Part shown: one piece after another, positions 13,519-20,158 of the stretch | Layout of the letters: the number at the start of each line of letters is the position of its first letter | How positions within the stretch are numbered: position 1 is the stretch's first letter | IMG/VR virus record: IMGVR_UViG_3300018063_000046 | Coordinates: 1 to 21,565 of that record | DNA length: 21,565 nucleotides | Source of the DNA: a virus | Reading direction: 5' to 3' (one strand) | Notes under the pieces: model-generated | Databases searched by the model: none | What the model saw: the letters and a program-made list of their open reading frames with translations, nothing else | What the model was told of the DNA's origin: nothing | Translations under genes and position numbers: made by a program

Positions 13519-13895
13519 CAGTGCGCTCCCAACACAACTAGTTCGCCCGAACGGATAGCAGTTTTAATGAGGTCGATCAGACGGGCCTCTGACCACCGTA
13601 TTTCTGGAGTTGTGCTCTTGATGATGGCTATTGCCCCTTCCACGATCTCGACATCATTCAAGGGGCCGAGATTTTCATAGCGCAGAACCCTCAACTCTCT
13701 GAGCAATCGCAGCCTCACCGTCCATTGCCCGTCGCGCCATATTTTCAGGGATGGCAGCATGGGAGGAGATGAGGCTTTTTGTTTAAGCCGAAACTTCCTC
13801 CCTCGACCTTTTAACCCAGGGTATTGATACGGCCGATGAGCTGGAATCTCGAATGATTCTCCGACCCACGCGGCTAGTGGCGATCGGTAGCCCAT
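13518..13895 (-). CDS. Hypothetical protein, AT-richer insert before the portal
   Basis: The product is 125 residues. Its start shares TGATG with the previous gene and its stop shares TGATG with the portal start. The first half is basic with many Pro and Tyr (PAHRPYQYPGLKGRGRKFRL), and the second half is helical (LRLLRELRVLRYENLGPLND, then VEIVEGAIAIIKSTTPE, IDLIKTAIRSGE). I do not recognise the family. The DNA is clearly less GC-rich than the portal and packaging genes around it, with runs such as TTTTAATGA, which suggests a separately acquired gene (a moron). No membrane segment, zinc site or nuclease motif is visible. Confidence 0.65.
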   Translation of the reverse strand: MGYRSPLAAWVGESFEIPAHRPYQYPGLKGRGRKFRLKQKASSPPMLPSLKIWRDGQWTVRLRLLRELRVLRYENLGPLNDVEIVEGAIAIIKSTTPEIRWSEARLIDLIKTAIRSGELVVLGAH

Positions 13896-14329
13896 CAGTG
13901 CAACCGCTCCGATTCAGGCCCGGTCGTAATTTCCCCCTCGACGATCTTCGAGCCGCCCTGAAAGAGCGTGGCTACGCCGAGCGGTGGCGAGGTGTCCTTC
14001 TTCGGACGCTCCTCGGGCATCTTCACCAGGTCCTCGAGGCCATCGAGGATGATCTCGACGATGTGCTTGCAGGTCTCCCGGCCGGCGTCCATGCCCATCA
14101 CCTGCGCGGCGATCACCGCCTGCTGGATGCAGTACGCGGTTGGGTAGCCGGTGTTCTTCGCGTACTTGTAGGCATGCGACAGGCCGATGCAATAGGGCAC
14201 GCAGCCCAGGGGCTTGCGCTCCGGCCACATCACCATCGCCGGTTCGGCGTTGACCCAGTGGTAGGCGACGACGATGTCGCCCTGGCGCCGAATCTTCCAG
14301 GCATTGGGACCGCCGACGATCAGGCCCAT
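13895..14329 (-). CDS. Hypothetical phage protein between packaging and portal genes
   Basis: The product is 144 residues from ATG 14329. A TTG six bases upstream (14335) in the same frame overlaps the previous stop as TTGA and is a possible alternative start. Neither has a clear ribosome site, so coupling to the upstream gene is likely. Visible features are MGLIVGGPNAWKIRRQGDIV, a Cys/Tyr-rich middle (CVPYCIGLSHAYKYAKNTGY), AYCIQQAVIAAQVMGMDAG and an acidic-basic C-terminus (IILDGLEDLVKMPEERPKKD). Cys45, Cys49, Cys69 and Cys88 (approximate) might bind metal, but no standard motif is formed. The gene is compact and in line with its neighbours. Its function is unknown. Confidence 0.7.
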   Translation of the reverse strand: MGLIVGGPNAWKIRRQGDIVVAYHWVNAEPAMVMWPERKPLGCVPYCIGLSHAYKYAKNTGYPTAYCIQQAVIAAQVMGMDAGRETCKHIVEIILDGLEDLVKMPEERPKKDTSPPLGVATLFQGGSKIVEGEITTGPESERLH

Positions 14330-14331
14330 GT

Positions 14332-14742
14332 TCAATTAATGACCGAAGCGGCGATCGTCGCAGTGACCGCCGGGGTGGTGCCGCCGATTACGGTGATGAC
14401 GCGCCATTCCCGAGGTAGTACATCATTCGCCGCTAGGTTGGCGATGACCGTGAGACCCGGATAAACGCGCAGCACCGTGGTAGCCACTACGGCCAAGGCG
14501 ACGGATGCGGTGATTGCCGTGATATCAATCGTCAGGTGCAGACCGCGACCGTTGTAATTGACCTGATCGGCTCCGTTGGAACCCACCGCTGCAGCTACAA
14601 GCGCCGCGATCGGGGTGAGGCTCATGTTGTTGCGCACACGGTCGTATGTCGCGCCGTTGAACGCAAAGTGGGTCACGGCTAGGTTCCCATCCATCTCGCC
14701 ACGAGGGACTGCGCCATCGCTTGTATCGCGGTGTTTTTCCAT
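14332..14742 (-). CDS. Conserved phage virion-type protein (beta-rich)
   Basis: The product is 136 residues, with AAGGAG six to nine bases before ATG. After a charged head with FAFNGATYDRVRNNMSLTPI it contains NGADQVNYNGRGLHLTIDIT, VVATTVLRVYPGLTVIANLA and ANDVLPREWRVITVIGGTTP. The order (Q.NY..RG.H..ID.TA, then T..L.VYPGLT..AN..ANDVLPR.WRV) is a pattern I know from small virion-associated proteins. In longer relatives a further 20-30 residues sit between the ID.TAI strand and the VLRVYPGL strand; they appear to be missing here, so this may be a shortened version. It is a secreted-free, soluble, beta-rich protein. A head or appendage role is inferred. Confidence 0.72.
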   Translation of the reverse strand: MEKHRDTSDGAVPRGEMDGNLAVTHFAFNGATYDRVRNNMSLTPIAALVAAAVGSNGADQVNYNGRGLHLTIDITAITASVALAVVATTVLRVYPGLTVIANLAANDVLPREWRVITVIGGTTPAVTATIAASVIN

Positions 14743-14745
14743 CGG

Positions 14746-15060
14746 TTACTCTCCTTGAGAATTCCAAGCGTTCACGCGGCGCCGGCGCCCATGCGGGCGT
14801 GCCCCACCCCACCGATACGCGCGCGATCCCTGACGCTCCCACGCGAGCAGCCGATCGACCGGCGCGTAGTCCAGAGCGACCACACGCCTGGCATACGACG
14901 TGAAGAACGCATACGGGTCGAAGCCCGTGTCGTGTTGCTTCGGGATCGGTGTTGGCGCCAGATCGGGCCGCAGCGAGACCCGTGGTGCAGCTCGAGGTAG
15001 CGCAGCAGCAATCACGGCCGCGAACACCGCGCGCATCTTGGCTCGGTTGAACAGGCTCAT
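14746..15060 (-). CDS. Small basic hypothetical protein with hydrophobic N-terminus
   Basis: The product is 104 residues from ATG 15060 with AGGGGA four bases upstream. Residues 1-22 (MSLFNRAKMRAVFAAVIAAALP) are a basic stretch followed by a short hydrophobic run that could be a weak signal anchor. It then has Pro/Arg-rich RPDLAPTPIPKQHD, an aromatic middle (FDPYAFFTSYARRVVALDYA), an AWERQGSRAYRW segment and an Arg-rich tail (GRRRRVNAW). I do not recognise a family. It starts 13 bases after the previous stop and is followed after three bases by the next gene. A structural or accessory role is possible; no function can be assigned. Confidence 0.62.
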   Translation of the reverse strand: MSLFNRAKMRAVFAAVIAAALPRAAPRVSLRPDLAPTPIPKQHDTGFDPYAFFTSYARRVVALDYAPVDRLLAWERQGSRAYRWGGARPHGRRRRVNAWNSQGE

Positions 15061-15073
15061 GCGTTCCCCTTCA

Positions 15074-15484
15074 TCAGTGCGGCTTGGGCGGTTCGAGCGG
15101 CATCGAGCGCAGGCCATCGACGTTCGCCATGACCACGTCGCACACCAGGTTGATCGTGTGCACCGTGTCGTCCAGGCCCATGCGCAGCGCGGCCTTGCGG
15201 GCAACCTCGGTGAGCGCCGGCAGCGGCGCGCCGAAGGCCCCGACATACCGGTCCAGCCTCGAAAGCGGGATCACGTACCCGCGTCCGCCCAGAACCGGCG
15301 GGTAGGCCATGAGAAACATCGCCGGCTCGACGAAGTGCGCAAAGCCGACGGGCGCCCACTCGAGGGCACACACCACGTTGCCCTTCTTGTTCGCGGAGTA
15401 CGGGTCCTGGAGGTTCGGCATCCGCGGCTTCGGCGCCGCGACTTCAGGCTGCATTGCTGTCCACGACAACTCTCCCAAGATCAC
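15074..15484 (-). CDS. Hypothetical phage protein, first gene after the packaging terminator
   Basis: The product is 136 residues if GTG 15484 is used (GGAG four bases before it, GAGGAAG further up), or 126 from ATG 15454, which lacks a good ribosome site. Features are a Pro-rich head (EVAAPKPRMPNLQDPYSANK), then VVCALEWAPVGFAHFVEPAM, FLMAYPPVLGGRGYVIPLSR, RYVGAFGAPLPALTEVARKA and a hydrophobic helix (TVHTINLVCDVVMANV) before a Pro-rich end. The sequence is soluble with no membrane helix. I do not recognise the family. It follows the terminator at 15508-15534, so it may begin a new unit or be reached by read-through. Confidence 0.65.
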   Translation of the reverse strand: MILGELSWTAMQPEVAAPKPRMPNLQDPYSANKKGNVVCALEWAPVGFAHFVEPAMFLMAYPPVLGGRGYVIPLSRLDRYVGAFGAPLPALTEVARKAALRMGLDDTVHTINLVCDVVMANVDGLRSMPLEPPKPH

Positions 15485-15507
15485 TAGGCTCCATCACTTC
15501 CTCCATG

Positions 15508-15534
15508 AAAAAGCCCCCGCACAATGCGAGGGCT
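15508..15534 (-). terminator. Rho-independent terminator after the packaging genes
   Basis: On the minus strand AGCCCTCGCA pairs with TGCGGGGGCT (one G-U) across a three-base loop, followed by TTTTT (15512-15508). It lies about 90 bases after the stop of the 15625 gene and ends some 25 bases before the next start. It closes the lysis-packaging unit. Confidence 0.88.
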
Positions 15535-15624
15535 CGAATGGGTCGGGCTTGGCTGCGAGATTCGTTGGCCCGGTTTCTCAGGATCGGGGACGCCGCCCGG
15601 CGTCGAAGCCTCGCGGCCTTGCCC

Positions 15625-15912
15625 CTATTCGGTCGGCTCTGCCTCGGGCTTGGGCTTCTTCAACCCCATCAGCTCGCGGCAATGCGTGTTGAGCTTCACG
15701 TCTTCGTCGTGGTCGATCTCGAAGTCGTCCACGCCGGCGCGCTTGGCCAGATTCTTCAGGGTGCGTGCCGCCGCCTCCTGCGAATTCGCGCAGCGCGCCG
15801 TGTCGCTCACGTTCAGGGGAAACTTAGCTCCGTTGACGACGACCACCGCGGTCTTCATGCGCTGGTTGTGATAGGACGCCTTGTCCTGGGTAAAGCTGAT
15901 CCGCGCTTCCAT
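15625..15912 (-). CDS. Small hypothetical protein following terminase
   Basis: The product is 95 residues from ATG 15912, chosen because GGAGGAT lies just upstream. An in-frame ATG at 15927 overlapping the terminase stop is an alternative. It starts MEARISFTQDKASYHNQRMK, then TAVVVVNGAKFPLNVSDTAR, SQEAAARTLKNLAKRAGVDD and a charged tail (FEIDHDEDVKLNTHCREL, then KKPKPEAEPTE). It is a small alpha/beta protein with no recognisable motif. It is the last gene before a terminator, and a 140-base gap follows that holds only that terminator and GC-rich sequence. The function is unknown; co-expression with terminase is likely. Confidence 0.68.
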   Translation of the reverse strand: MEARISFTQDKASYHNQRMKTAVVVVNGAKFPLNVSDTARCANSQEAAARTLKNLAKRAGVDDFEIDHDEDVKLNTHCRELMGLKKPKPEAEPTE

Positions 15913-15923
15913 CTTATCCTCCA

Positions 15924-17507
15924 TCACACCGTTTTGTAGTTCCGCCGGCGGCTGCGCTTCGAGCTACCGATGGCGTAGTCGCGTTCCTCGTTTCGCCTGG
16001 GCGTGGTCCGCGGCGGTTCGAACCCGCGAGCGCCCGTCTCGAGCGCGTCAGCCCCATGCGAGTTATCGTCGTGTGCGGGATGGTCCCGCCAGCACGCTAG
16101 CTTTTCGTTCCACTCCTTCTTGTAGCCGTCCAGGCGCTTCATGCCCCCGTCGCAGTTCGTCTTGTCGATCAGGCACGTCGCCAGGAACGCGCGCGTGCTA
16201 CCGATGCCGTCGTGCCACTTGTTCTCGACGATCGGCACGACCTCCGTGTCCAGGATGCCCATCTCGTTGAGCATTTCCTCGACGGACTTGCCCTGCATCT
16301 TGGGCGTCAGGCGCTTGTGCGCGGCATCGTGCGGCAGGTAGAACTTCCCGAGCAGGTAGCGGTGCGCCCGAATCTCGGTGATGTAGTGCTCCAAGCCGAA
16401 CCCCATGTTTTCGTAGTACCGGATGAGCCGGTTCTCCGGGCCCACCCGCTGATGAAACCAGATCGCCATGAAGTCCCCGCCCAGACCGGCGCCGCCGATG
16501 TCCCAGAAGGTGTTGACCGGGATGTTCGGCACCACGGGAATCCGATCCAGGAGGCGCCCCTCCTCGCGCAGCTTGAACATCTCGCGCTTGTAGATCCTGC
16601 CCTCGCCCGAAACCTCGAAGGCCTCCTGCGGCGTCGATGGGAATTCAGCCTTCATTTCTTCCCCCTGCGTTCGCGCCTTCTCCACGTACCAAGCCTTTTG
16701 CTCGTGGGTAAGCTCGACTTCCATGTCCTCCTCGACCTTGGCGAAGTACGCGCGCTGCTCCTTGGTCCGCTTGATCGTCCTCGCCACTTCGTGCGGCAGG
16801 GCGTAGCTCTCGTCGAGGTACCACGGGTAGAAGTGGAACTTGAAGGTAAGCTGCGTGAGCAGCCGCTTCTCCGCCTTGTCCTGCTGCGCGATCTCACACA
16901 GTTCGTGAAACAGGCCCTCGCGCCCCTTCGCCGTGCTCTCGACGAATAGGAACTGCCCGGCGTGTACCGTGTTGAACGAGCCCGTGCGGATTTCCTCGGC
17001 CTTGGCCGGCGACTCTGCCGCGATCTTCCCGAGCTCGGTCACAAGGAGATACTGCTTCGTCGTGCCGCGCATCGACGTGCCCACCGCGATGCTCGACCCG
17101 TTGTCGAACTCCAGCATGTGCGTGGACTCCACCACCGTCTCGCGCGCGCTCCGCAGGCCTGGCGGCAGGTGATCGTAGGCGAACCGCACCTTGTCGCGGA
17201 ATATCTCCTTCGCCTTGTCGTCGGTGTCCGCGATGATGCCCGCCTGGATGTTCGGGCAGAACAGGCACGCATCCAGCATGAACAGCACGATCAGCGTGGT
17301 AAAGCCCAACTGCCGCGCCTTCAGGATGATATTCAGGTACCACATCTCCCCGAGGAAGTTCTCCTGCGTCCAGTTCGGCGTGAACTGGATGGCCGTGCCC
17401 TCCTTGTTCTTGATCCAGTACAGGGTGCGAAGCCGGTCCTCCGGATCAGTGAGGGCCCTGACTGCGAGCGACAGGCGCCTCTGACGAAACTCGTGTCCCT
17501 GTGCCAT
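15924..17507 (-). CDS. terL: Terminase large subunit (DNA-packaging ATPase/nuclease)
   Basis: The product is 527 residues. The ATPase half shows an adenine-side FTPNWTQENF, a Walker-A variant KARQLGFTT (63-71), a Walker-B-like LLVTELGK with E158 (154-161) and a coupling motif STAKG (191-195). The nuclease half has WDIGGAGLGGDF with D336/D345, LPHDAAH with D393, and DDNSHGADALE with D480/D481/D487, as in RNase-H-type terminase nucleases. The tail ends in a basic KRSRRRNYK stretch. It powers DNA into the procapsid through the portal and cuts the concatemer. It overlaps TerS by 62 bases. The stop overlaps an ATG (15927) of the next gene. The length is normal and all key residues appear present. 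Confidence 0.95.
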   Translation of the reverse strand: MAQGHEFRQRRLSLAVRALTDPEDRLRTLYWIKNKEGTAIQFTPNWTQENFLGEMWYLNIILKARQLGFTTLIVLFMLDACLFCPNIQAGIIADTDDKAKEIFRDKVRFAYDHLPPGLRSARETVVESTHMLEFDNGSSIAVGTSMRGTTKQYLLVTELGKIAAESPAKAEEIRTGSFNTVHAGQFLFVESTAKGREGLFHELCEIAQQDKAEKRLLTQLTFKFHFYPWYLDESYALPHEVARTIKRTKEQRAYFAKVEEDMEVELTHEQKAWYVEKARTQGEEMKAEFPSTPQEAFEVSGEGRIYKREMFKLREEGRLLDRIPVVPNIPVNTFWDIGGAGLGGDFMAIWFHQRVGPENRLIRYYENMGFGLEHYITEIRAHRYLLGKFYLPHDAAHKRLTPKMQGKSVEEMLNEMGILDTEVVPIVENKWHDGIGSTRAFLATCLIDKTNCDGGMKRLDGYKKEWNEKLACWRDHPAHDDNSHGADALETGARGFEPPRTTPRRNEERDYAIGSSKRSRRRNYKTV

Positions 17508-17880
17508 CTATGACCCTCAAGCGCGCTCGCGCCGATCGCGGCAAGCCCACGCGCGTCTGCTTTTCGAGCATCGAAAGAATTTCCTCCCACGGGTTGCTCT
17601 TGTCGGTCATCTTCATGACGACCGCCGCCAGGCGTGGCGCGTAATACGGCGCGGCCTTCGCGGCCGCTTCAATCCGCAGAAGTTTCTCCACCGTCGTTAT
17701 GTTCTTGCCGAACACCGCATTCGAACGGCCCTGACACACCGCCAGCAGAATCTCGTGAGGTAGGAGCCCCGTTTGGCTCGCCATCTTGAGCATCCTCTCG
17801 CGCTGCTCCTTGGTCCGCTTGTTGAGCGATCCTTTCGGGCGGCCAGCGCCAGGCCTGCGCCCGCCGTTTACTGATTTCAT
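17446..17880 (-). CDS. terS: Terminase small subunit
   Basis: The product is 144 residues. It begins with the basic MKSVNGGRRPGAGRPKGSLNKRTKEQ stretch (positions 1-26) common to small terminase subunits, then a helical region (ERMLKMASQTGLLPHEILLAV, TTVEKLLRIEAAAKAAPYYA) and a PRLAAV-containing helix, with a variable C-terminus that overlaps terL. TerS recognises the packaging site and loads TerL. The start is ATG 17880. No Shine-Dalgarno is visible; instead a run of nine A (17893-17885 on the minus strand) lies five bases upstream, which may serve as an A-rich ribosomal enhancer. It follows the zinc-ribbon gene after 12 bases. Confidence 0.88.
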   Translation of the reverse strand: MKSVNGGRRPGAGRPKGSLNKRTKEQRERMLKMASQTGLLPHEILLAVCQGRSNAVFGKNITTVEKLLRIEAAAKAAPYYAPRLAAVVMKMTDKSNPWEEILSMLEKQTRVGLPRSARARLRVIDGTGTRVSSEAPVARSQGPH

Positions 17881-17884
17881 AGTA

Positions 17885-17893
17885 TTTTTTTTT
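17885..17893 (-). promoter_or_regulatory. A9 tract as the terS leader
   Basis: Nine consecutive A residues on the minus strand lie between the zinc-ribbon stop, whose final A is the first of the run, and the terS start, which lacks a Shine-Dalgarno. The tract could bind ribosomal protein S1, or cause polymerase slippage. It is the longest homopolymer I noticed in the window. Confidence 0.5.
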
Positions 17894-18108
17894 CAATGCC
17901 GCGTGGGCATGAGGAACGGCGCCTCGCCGTCTAGCTCGCTGTTGCGCGCGCCGCAGAACGGGCATGACAGCCGCCGGTAATCGGTGCCAAGCAACCGCAC
18001 AGCGATCCAGCGTTGCGCGCAGCGCAAGCACGCCACGGATTCTTCCAGCCAGGGCAGCGTCTGGTCGCGGATCTCCGTCGGCCCGCGCTCGATGATTCCC
18101 TTGTTCAT
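17893..18108 (-). CDS. Small zinc-ribbon protein upstream of terS
   Basis: The product is 71 residues with two CxxC knuckles (C27-LR-C30 and C49-PF-C52), as in treble-clef or zinc-ribbon folds. The rest is charged (IIERGPTEIRDQTLPW, LDGEAPFLMPTRH). It has no nuclease or helicase motif. The start overlaps the stop of the preceding TM-protein gene (ATGA). A DNA- or nucleic-acid-binding role near packaging is plausible, for instance helping terminase site choice, but this is inference. It resembles many tiny phage zinc-ribbon proteins of unknown function. Confidence 0.72.
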   Translation of the reverse strand: MNKGIIERGPTEIRDQTLPWLEESVACLRCAQRWIAVRLLGTDYRRLSCPFCGARNSELDGEAPFLMPTRH

Positions 18109-18323
18109 CTGCGGTGGCGGTCGTCGTCCTGGTCGTCCCGATGATGGTCGTCGTTGTCGACTTTATCGTTCCCGTTGTCGGGGCGCGGGATAGGGGTAGG
18201 GGCCGGCGCGGGCCGACCTGCTGGCGGCGTGGCGGCTTCGTTGCGGCGCTTGCGCATGTACCACACAACGCCAGCAACCACGAGAAGAAATACGACGAGC
18301 CCGACGAATGAACTGAAGGTCAT
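18105..18323 (-). CDS. Single-TM protein with Pro/Asp-rich tail
   Basis: The product is 72 residues with GAGGAG before ATG. Residues 4-23 (SSFVGLVVFLLVVAGVVWYM) form one membrane helix, followed by RKRRNE and a Pro/Ala-rich stretch (PPAGRPAPAPTPIPRPD), then an Asp/His/Arg tail (DDHHRDDQDDDRHRR). Topology by charge suggests the tail is in the cytoplasm. It lies after the endolysin and may belong to the lysis set, for example as an antiholin or envelope anchor. There is no lipobox. The family is not recognised. Confidence 0.7.
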   Translation of the reverse strand: MTFSSFVGLVVFLLVVAGVVWYMRKRRNEAATPPAGRPAPAPTPIPRPDNGNDKVDNDDHHRDDQDDDRHRR

Positions 18324-18413
18324 GGATTTGCTCCTCTGCGGTTTAAGTGATACCTCACTTTGGAGGGGGGCGTTTCTTGTTGCGTAACTCGCGTGTGTAT
18401 GAGGAACGGGACA
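18324..18413. other. 90-base intergenic gap with a weak hairpin
   Basis: The gap between the endolysin stop and the next start holds a 6-bp inverted repeat at 18345-18360 (AAGTGA with TCACTT, loop of four) without a U-tract, the ribosome site GAGGAG, and a G-rich stretch. No promoter consensus could be identified. Confidence 0.4.
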
Positions 18414-18761
18414 CTAGCGACGCGGGACGTGGCGCTCGAAGTGCGGCACGTCCACGAATTTGTCCCAACTCCCTCCCCACCTATTTAATGGGTTAAGACC
18501 TTCCCAGAAATCTCCAAGCGGGCGAAGCGTAACCCGATCCTGCACTAGCTGTCCGTCCTTGAAAAAGTTCAGATCAATCGCGCAGCGCCTGATGTGGTCG
18601 CTGTCCATCGTCTTGCTCCGCCCGGTCTCGACATAGATTTGTTGCATCTCGATTGGTCTGGCAAGTTCGCCACCTGTAACCGTGTAACCGAGCTTCGTCG
18701 CATAGACGACCAGGCCGCACGCATCGAGGAGGAATGCCGCTTGCTCATTTACCATTGCCAC
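18414..18761 (-). CDS. Endolysin, M15-type peptidase (VanY/L-alanyl-D-glutamate peptidase-like)
   Basis: The product is 115 residues. It contains LGYTVTGGELARP (24-36), SDHIRRCAIDLNFF (54-67) with H56 and D63 as zinc ligands, and WGGSWDKFVDVPHFERH (95-111) with D104 and H107 as catalytic and zinc residues. This is the compact peptidase M15 fold that cuts the peptide bridges of peptidoglycan. It has no signal peptide, so release depends on the holin encoded just upstream. The GTG at 18761 has GGGAAA six bases upstream; ATG 18755 is an alternative. It overlaps the holin gene by 17 bases. The length is typical for short phage enzymes of this class. Confidence 0.9.
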   Translation of the reverse strand: MAMVNEQAAFLLDACGLVVYATKLGYTVTGGELARPIEMQQIYVETGRSKTMDSDHIRRCAIDLNFFKDGQLVQDRVTLRPLGDFWEGLNPLNRWGGSWDKFVDVPHFERHVPRR

Positions 18762-19275
18762 GAGATTTCCCGTTCTTCCACAAGCTGACAGCTTTCTCTA
18801 TAGTTCTGCCAGCGAAATATGCTGCAAGAATAATCTGGAATGCGCCCTCGAACACGTTGAGCACGTTGCTCTGGAAGGTCTTGCCGACACTGTCGGATAT
18901 CAAGATCAGCAACAGCAACGCTAGGAAAAAGATCAGCGTCATCGGTCGGATGTTCTTCGAGAGCCATGAGTCGGAACCCATGTCTGCCTTCCAGCGCTCG
19001 GTAACTTGGGTGCTGGCGTGTTCCTCCAGGTGCGCCATGATCTCGTCACGCTTTACCGCCGCGGCGAGCAGAATTTCCTCGTGGATCATCTCGGCCTGCT
19101 TAAATTCCAAGAGCTTGTCCGAGTTTGCGCCTTTGATCTCGTCGAGCTTGAGCCCAGTCTTGTCCTCGACCCATTCCTTTCCTTTGGTCGTGACCGCCCC
19201 GGCAATTGCGGAGAACCCAGCAGCGATCAGGTCTTTCACGAGCGGCGCTGCTGCCGCCATCAGCAACGGGATCAT
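18745..19275 (-). CDS. Holin, GTA_holin_3TM-like
   Basis: The product is 176 residues. An amphipathic, Ala-rich N-terminal segment (1-28) is followed by a charged cytoplasmic middle (TTKGKEWVEDKTGLKLDEIK, ERWKADMGSDSWLSKNIRP). Two strong membrane helices follow at 111-130 (PMTLIFFLALLLLILISDSV) and 136-156 (SNVLNVFEGAFQIILAAYFAG), with GRTIEK after. The string ERWKADM.SDSWLSKNIRP...FL, then YFAGRTIEK, is the signature of the three-TM holin family found with phages and gene-transfer agents. It permeabilises the inner membrane so that the endolysin escapes. No strong ribosome site is seen (AAAAG). The endolysin follows with overlap, as expected for a lysis pair. Confidence 0.85.
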   Translation of the reverse strand: MIPLLMAAAAPLVKDLIAAGFSAIAGAVTTKGKEWVEDKTGLKLDEIKGANSDKLLEFKQAEMIHEEILLAAAVKRDEIMAHLEEHASTQVTERWKADMGSDSWLSKNIRPMTLIFFLALLLLILISDSVGKTFQSNVLNVFEGAFQIILAAYFAGRTIEKAVSLWKNGKSRGNGK

Positions 19276-19323
19276 CTTTTAAGTTCGTCCCTGGTTGGGC
19301 ACTCGGAGAGCGCTTGGAGAATT

Positions 19324-19569
19324 TTACCTGTACGCGAGGGACGTAATCGTCTTGAAGCGGAAGTACCAGATGCCGAACGTCACGCCGACCGAGAGCCACG
19401 CACCGAACGTCGGATTGATGAGCGGCGTGATCTGCGGCAGGAAATCGCTCTGTACGAATTCGAGAAACTTGAGCGACCCGCCCATCATCAGGATCACGGC
19501 ACCTAACCATACGGTACCGGACTTGTAGGCGTTGGCGAGCTTCCCCCAGAAATCGCGGAATGCTTCCAT
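19324..19569 (-). CDS. Small two-TM membrane protein, holin-like
   Basis: The product is 81 residues from ATG 19569, with AGGAG eight bases upstream. A cytoplasmic-looking N-terminus (MEAFRDFWGKLANAYKS) leads into helix 18-38 (TVWLGAVILMMGGSLKFLEF), a loop with two Pro, and helix 55-72 (FGAWLSVGVTFGIWYFRF) with a KT tail. Two-helix hairpins of this size are common beside phage lysis genes as class II holins or antiholins. It lies 48 bases upstream of the holin gene. No enzymatic motif is present. The holin or antiholin role is inferred. Confidence 0.72.
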   Translation of the reverse strand: MEAFRDFWGKLANAYKSGTVWLGAVILMMGGSLKFLEFVQSDFLPQITPLINPTFGAWLSVGVTFGIWYFRFKTITSLAYR

Positions 19570-19580
19570 GATTATTTCTC

Positions 19581-19706
19581 CTATCGTTGGAAAAAGTACA
19601 GAAGCGCGAACCACCAGACGAGCGCGCTCCCCAGAACTATCCAAAGCAGTACCAGCGCCCGGCGCTCACACCGTCGCGCCCGGCCAAAGTGCCCGTACTC
19701 GCTCAT
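19581..19706 (-). CDS. 41-residue single-TM protein
   Basis: The ATG at 19706 overlaps the previous stop (ATGA) and there is only a weak ribosome site 12 bases away, so it probably relies on translational coupling. The sequence is a basic head (MSEYGHFGRARRCERR) and one membrane helix at 17-38 (ALVLLWIVLGSALVWWFALLYF). It is the smallest gene in the cluster and may be a lysis accessory or an anchor. A protein this short cannot be placed by family. Its position and coupling make it a likely real gene. Confidence 0.6.
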   Translation of the reverse strand: MSEYGHFGRARRCERRALVLLWIVLGSALVWWFALLYFFQR

Positions 19707-20149
19707 GGCCGACAGTGACCCTTCCCATCGGGGCGCAGGTCGAAGCGATCGAGGAAGTGCAGGCAAATGAACCTCGCCGCTTCTTGCCGGATGGGTGCAT
19801 CGTGCCGGTGCCACTTGAAGTCGCTCACCGTGCTCGTGAGCGGCAGATGCGTGATGCCCAGGAACATCGCGTGCCCAATGAGGATGTTGCACACGACGAT
19901 ATCGAGGACGATGAATGACACGATCACCAGTGGAGCGCCGAGCACCTTTGCCGGTAGCGTCAGCGTTCCAAGTTCTCGATCGCGAATCAGTTGCATCGAG
20001 CCCAGATATACGATCCAGGTGGCGAGCACCCCGGTCCACAACCCCACTAGGTACAACGGCACCAGCCACCAAGGCCAGCCGAACACCCAGACGACCGCGC
20101 TTGCCTCGGCAATCAGGATGCCAAGCGTCCATGTTGCGCTCTTGAGCAT
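19703..20149 (-). CDS. Three-TM inner membrane phage protein with conserved C-terminal motif
   Basis: The product is 148 residues with AGGAGGAG before ATG. Helices lie at about 7-25, 26-49 and 71-97, with short loops. The C-terminal 45 residues (VSDFKWHRHDAPIRQEAARF, CLHFLDRFDLRPDGKGHC) are soluble and include an ending D.FD..GKGHC that I have seen in other phage inner-membrane proteins. Cys-His pairs near the end could bind metal. It sits inside the lysis and envelope cluster. Its role is unknown; superinfection exclusion or lysis control are possible. Confidence 0.72.
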   Translation of the reverse strand: MLKSATWTLGILIAEASAVVWVFGWPWWLVPLYLVGLWTGVLATWIVYLGSMQLIRDRELGTLTLPAKVLGAPLVIVSFIVLDIVVCNILIGHAMFLGITHLPLTSTVSDFKWHRHDAPIRQEAARFICLHFLDRFDLRPDGKGHCRP

Positions 20150-20158
20150 TTGCTCCTC

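Noticed and set aside
17669-18277. A frame passing through the A9 tract that might be a slippage product joining the zinc-ribbon gene to terS.
   Set aside because: The zinc-ribbon stop TGA occurs at the very start of the A-run, before any slippage could help, and the alternative frame encodes low-complexity Arg/Ala sequence.
18345-18360. AAGTGA/TCACTT inverted repeat after the endolysin as a terminator.
   Set aside because: Only six weak pairs and no following T-run. It is too weak to call a terminator.
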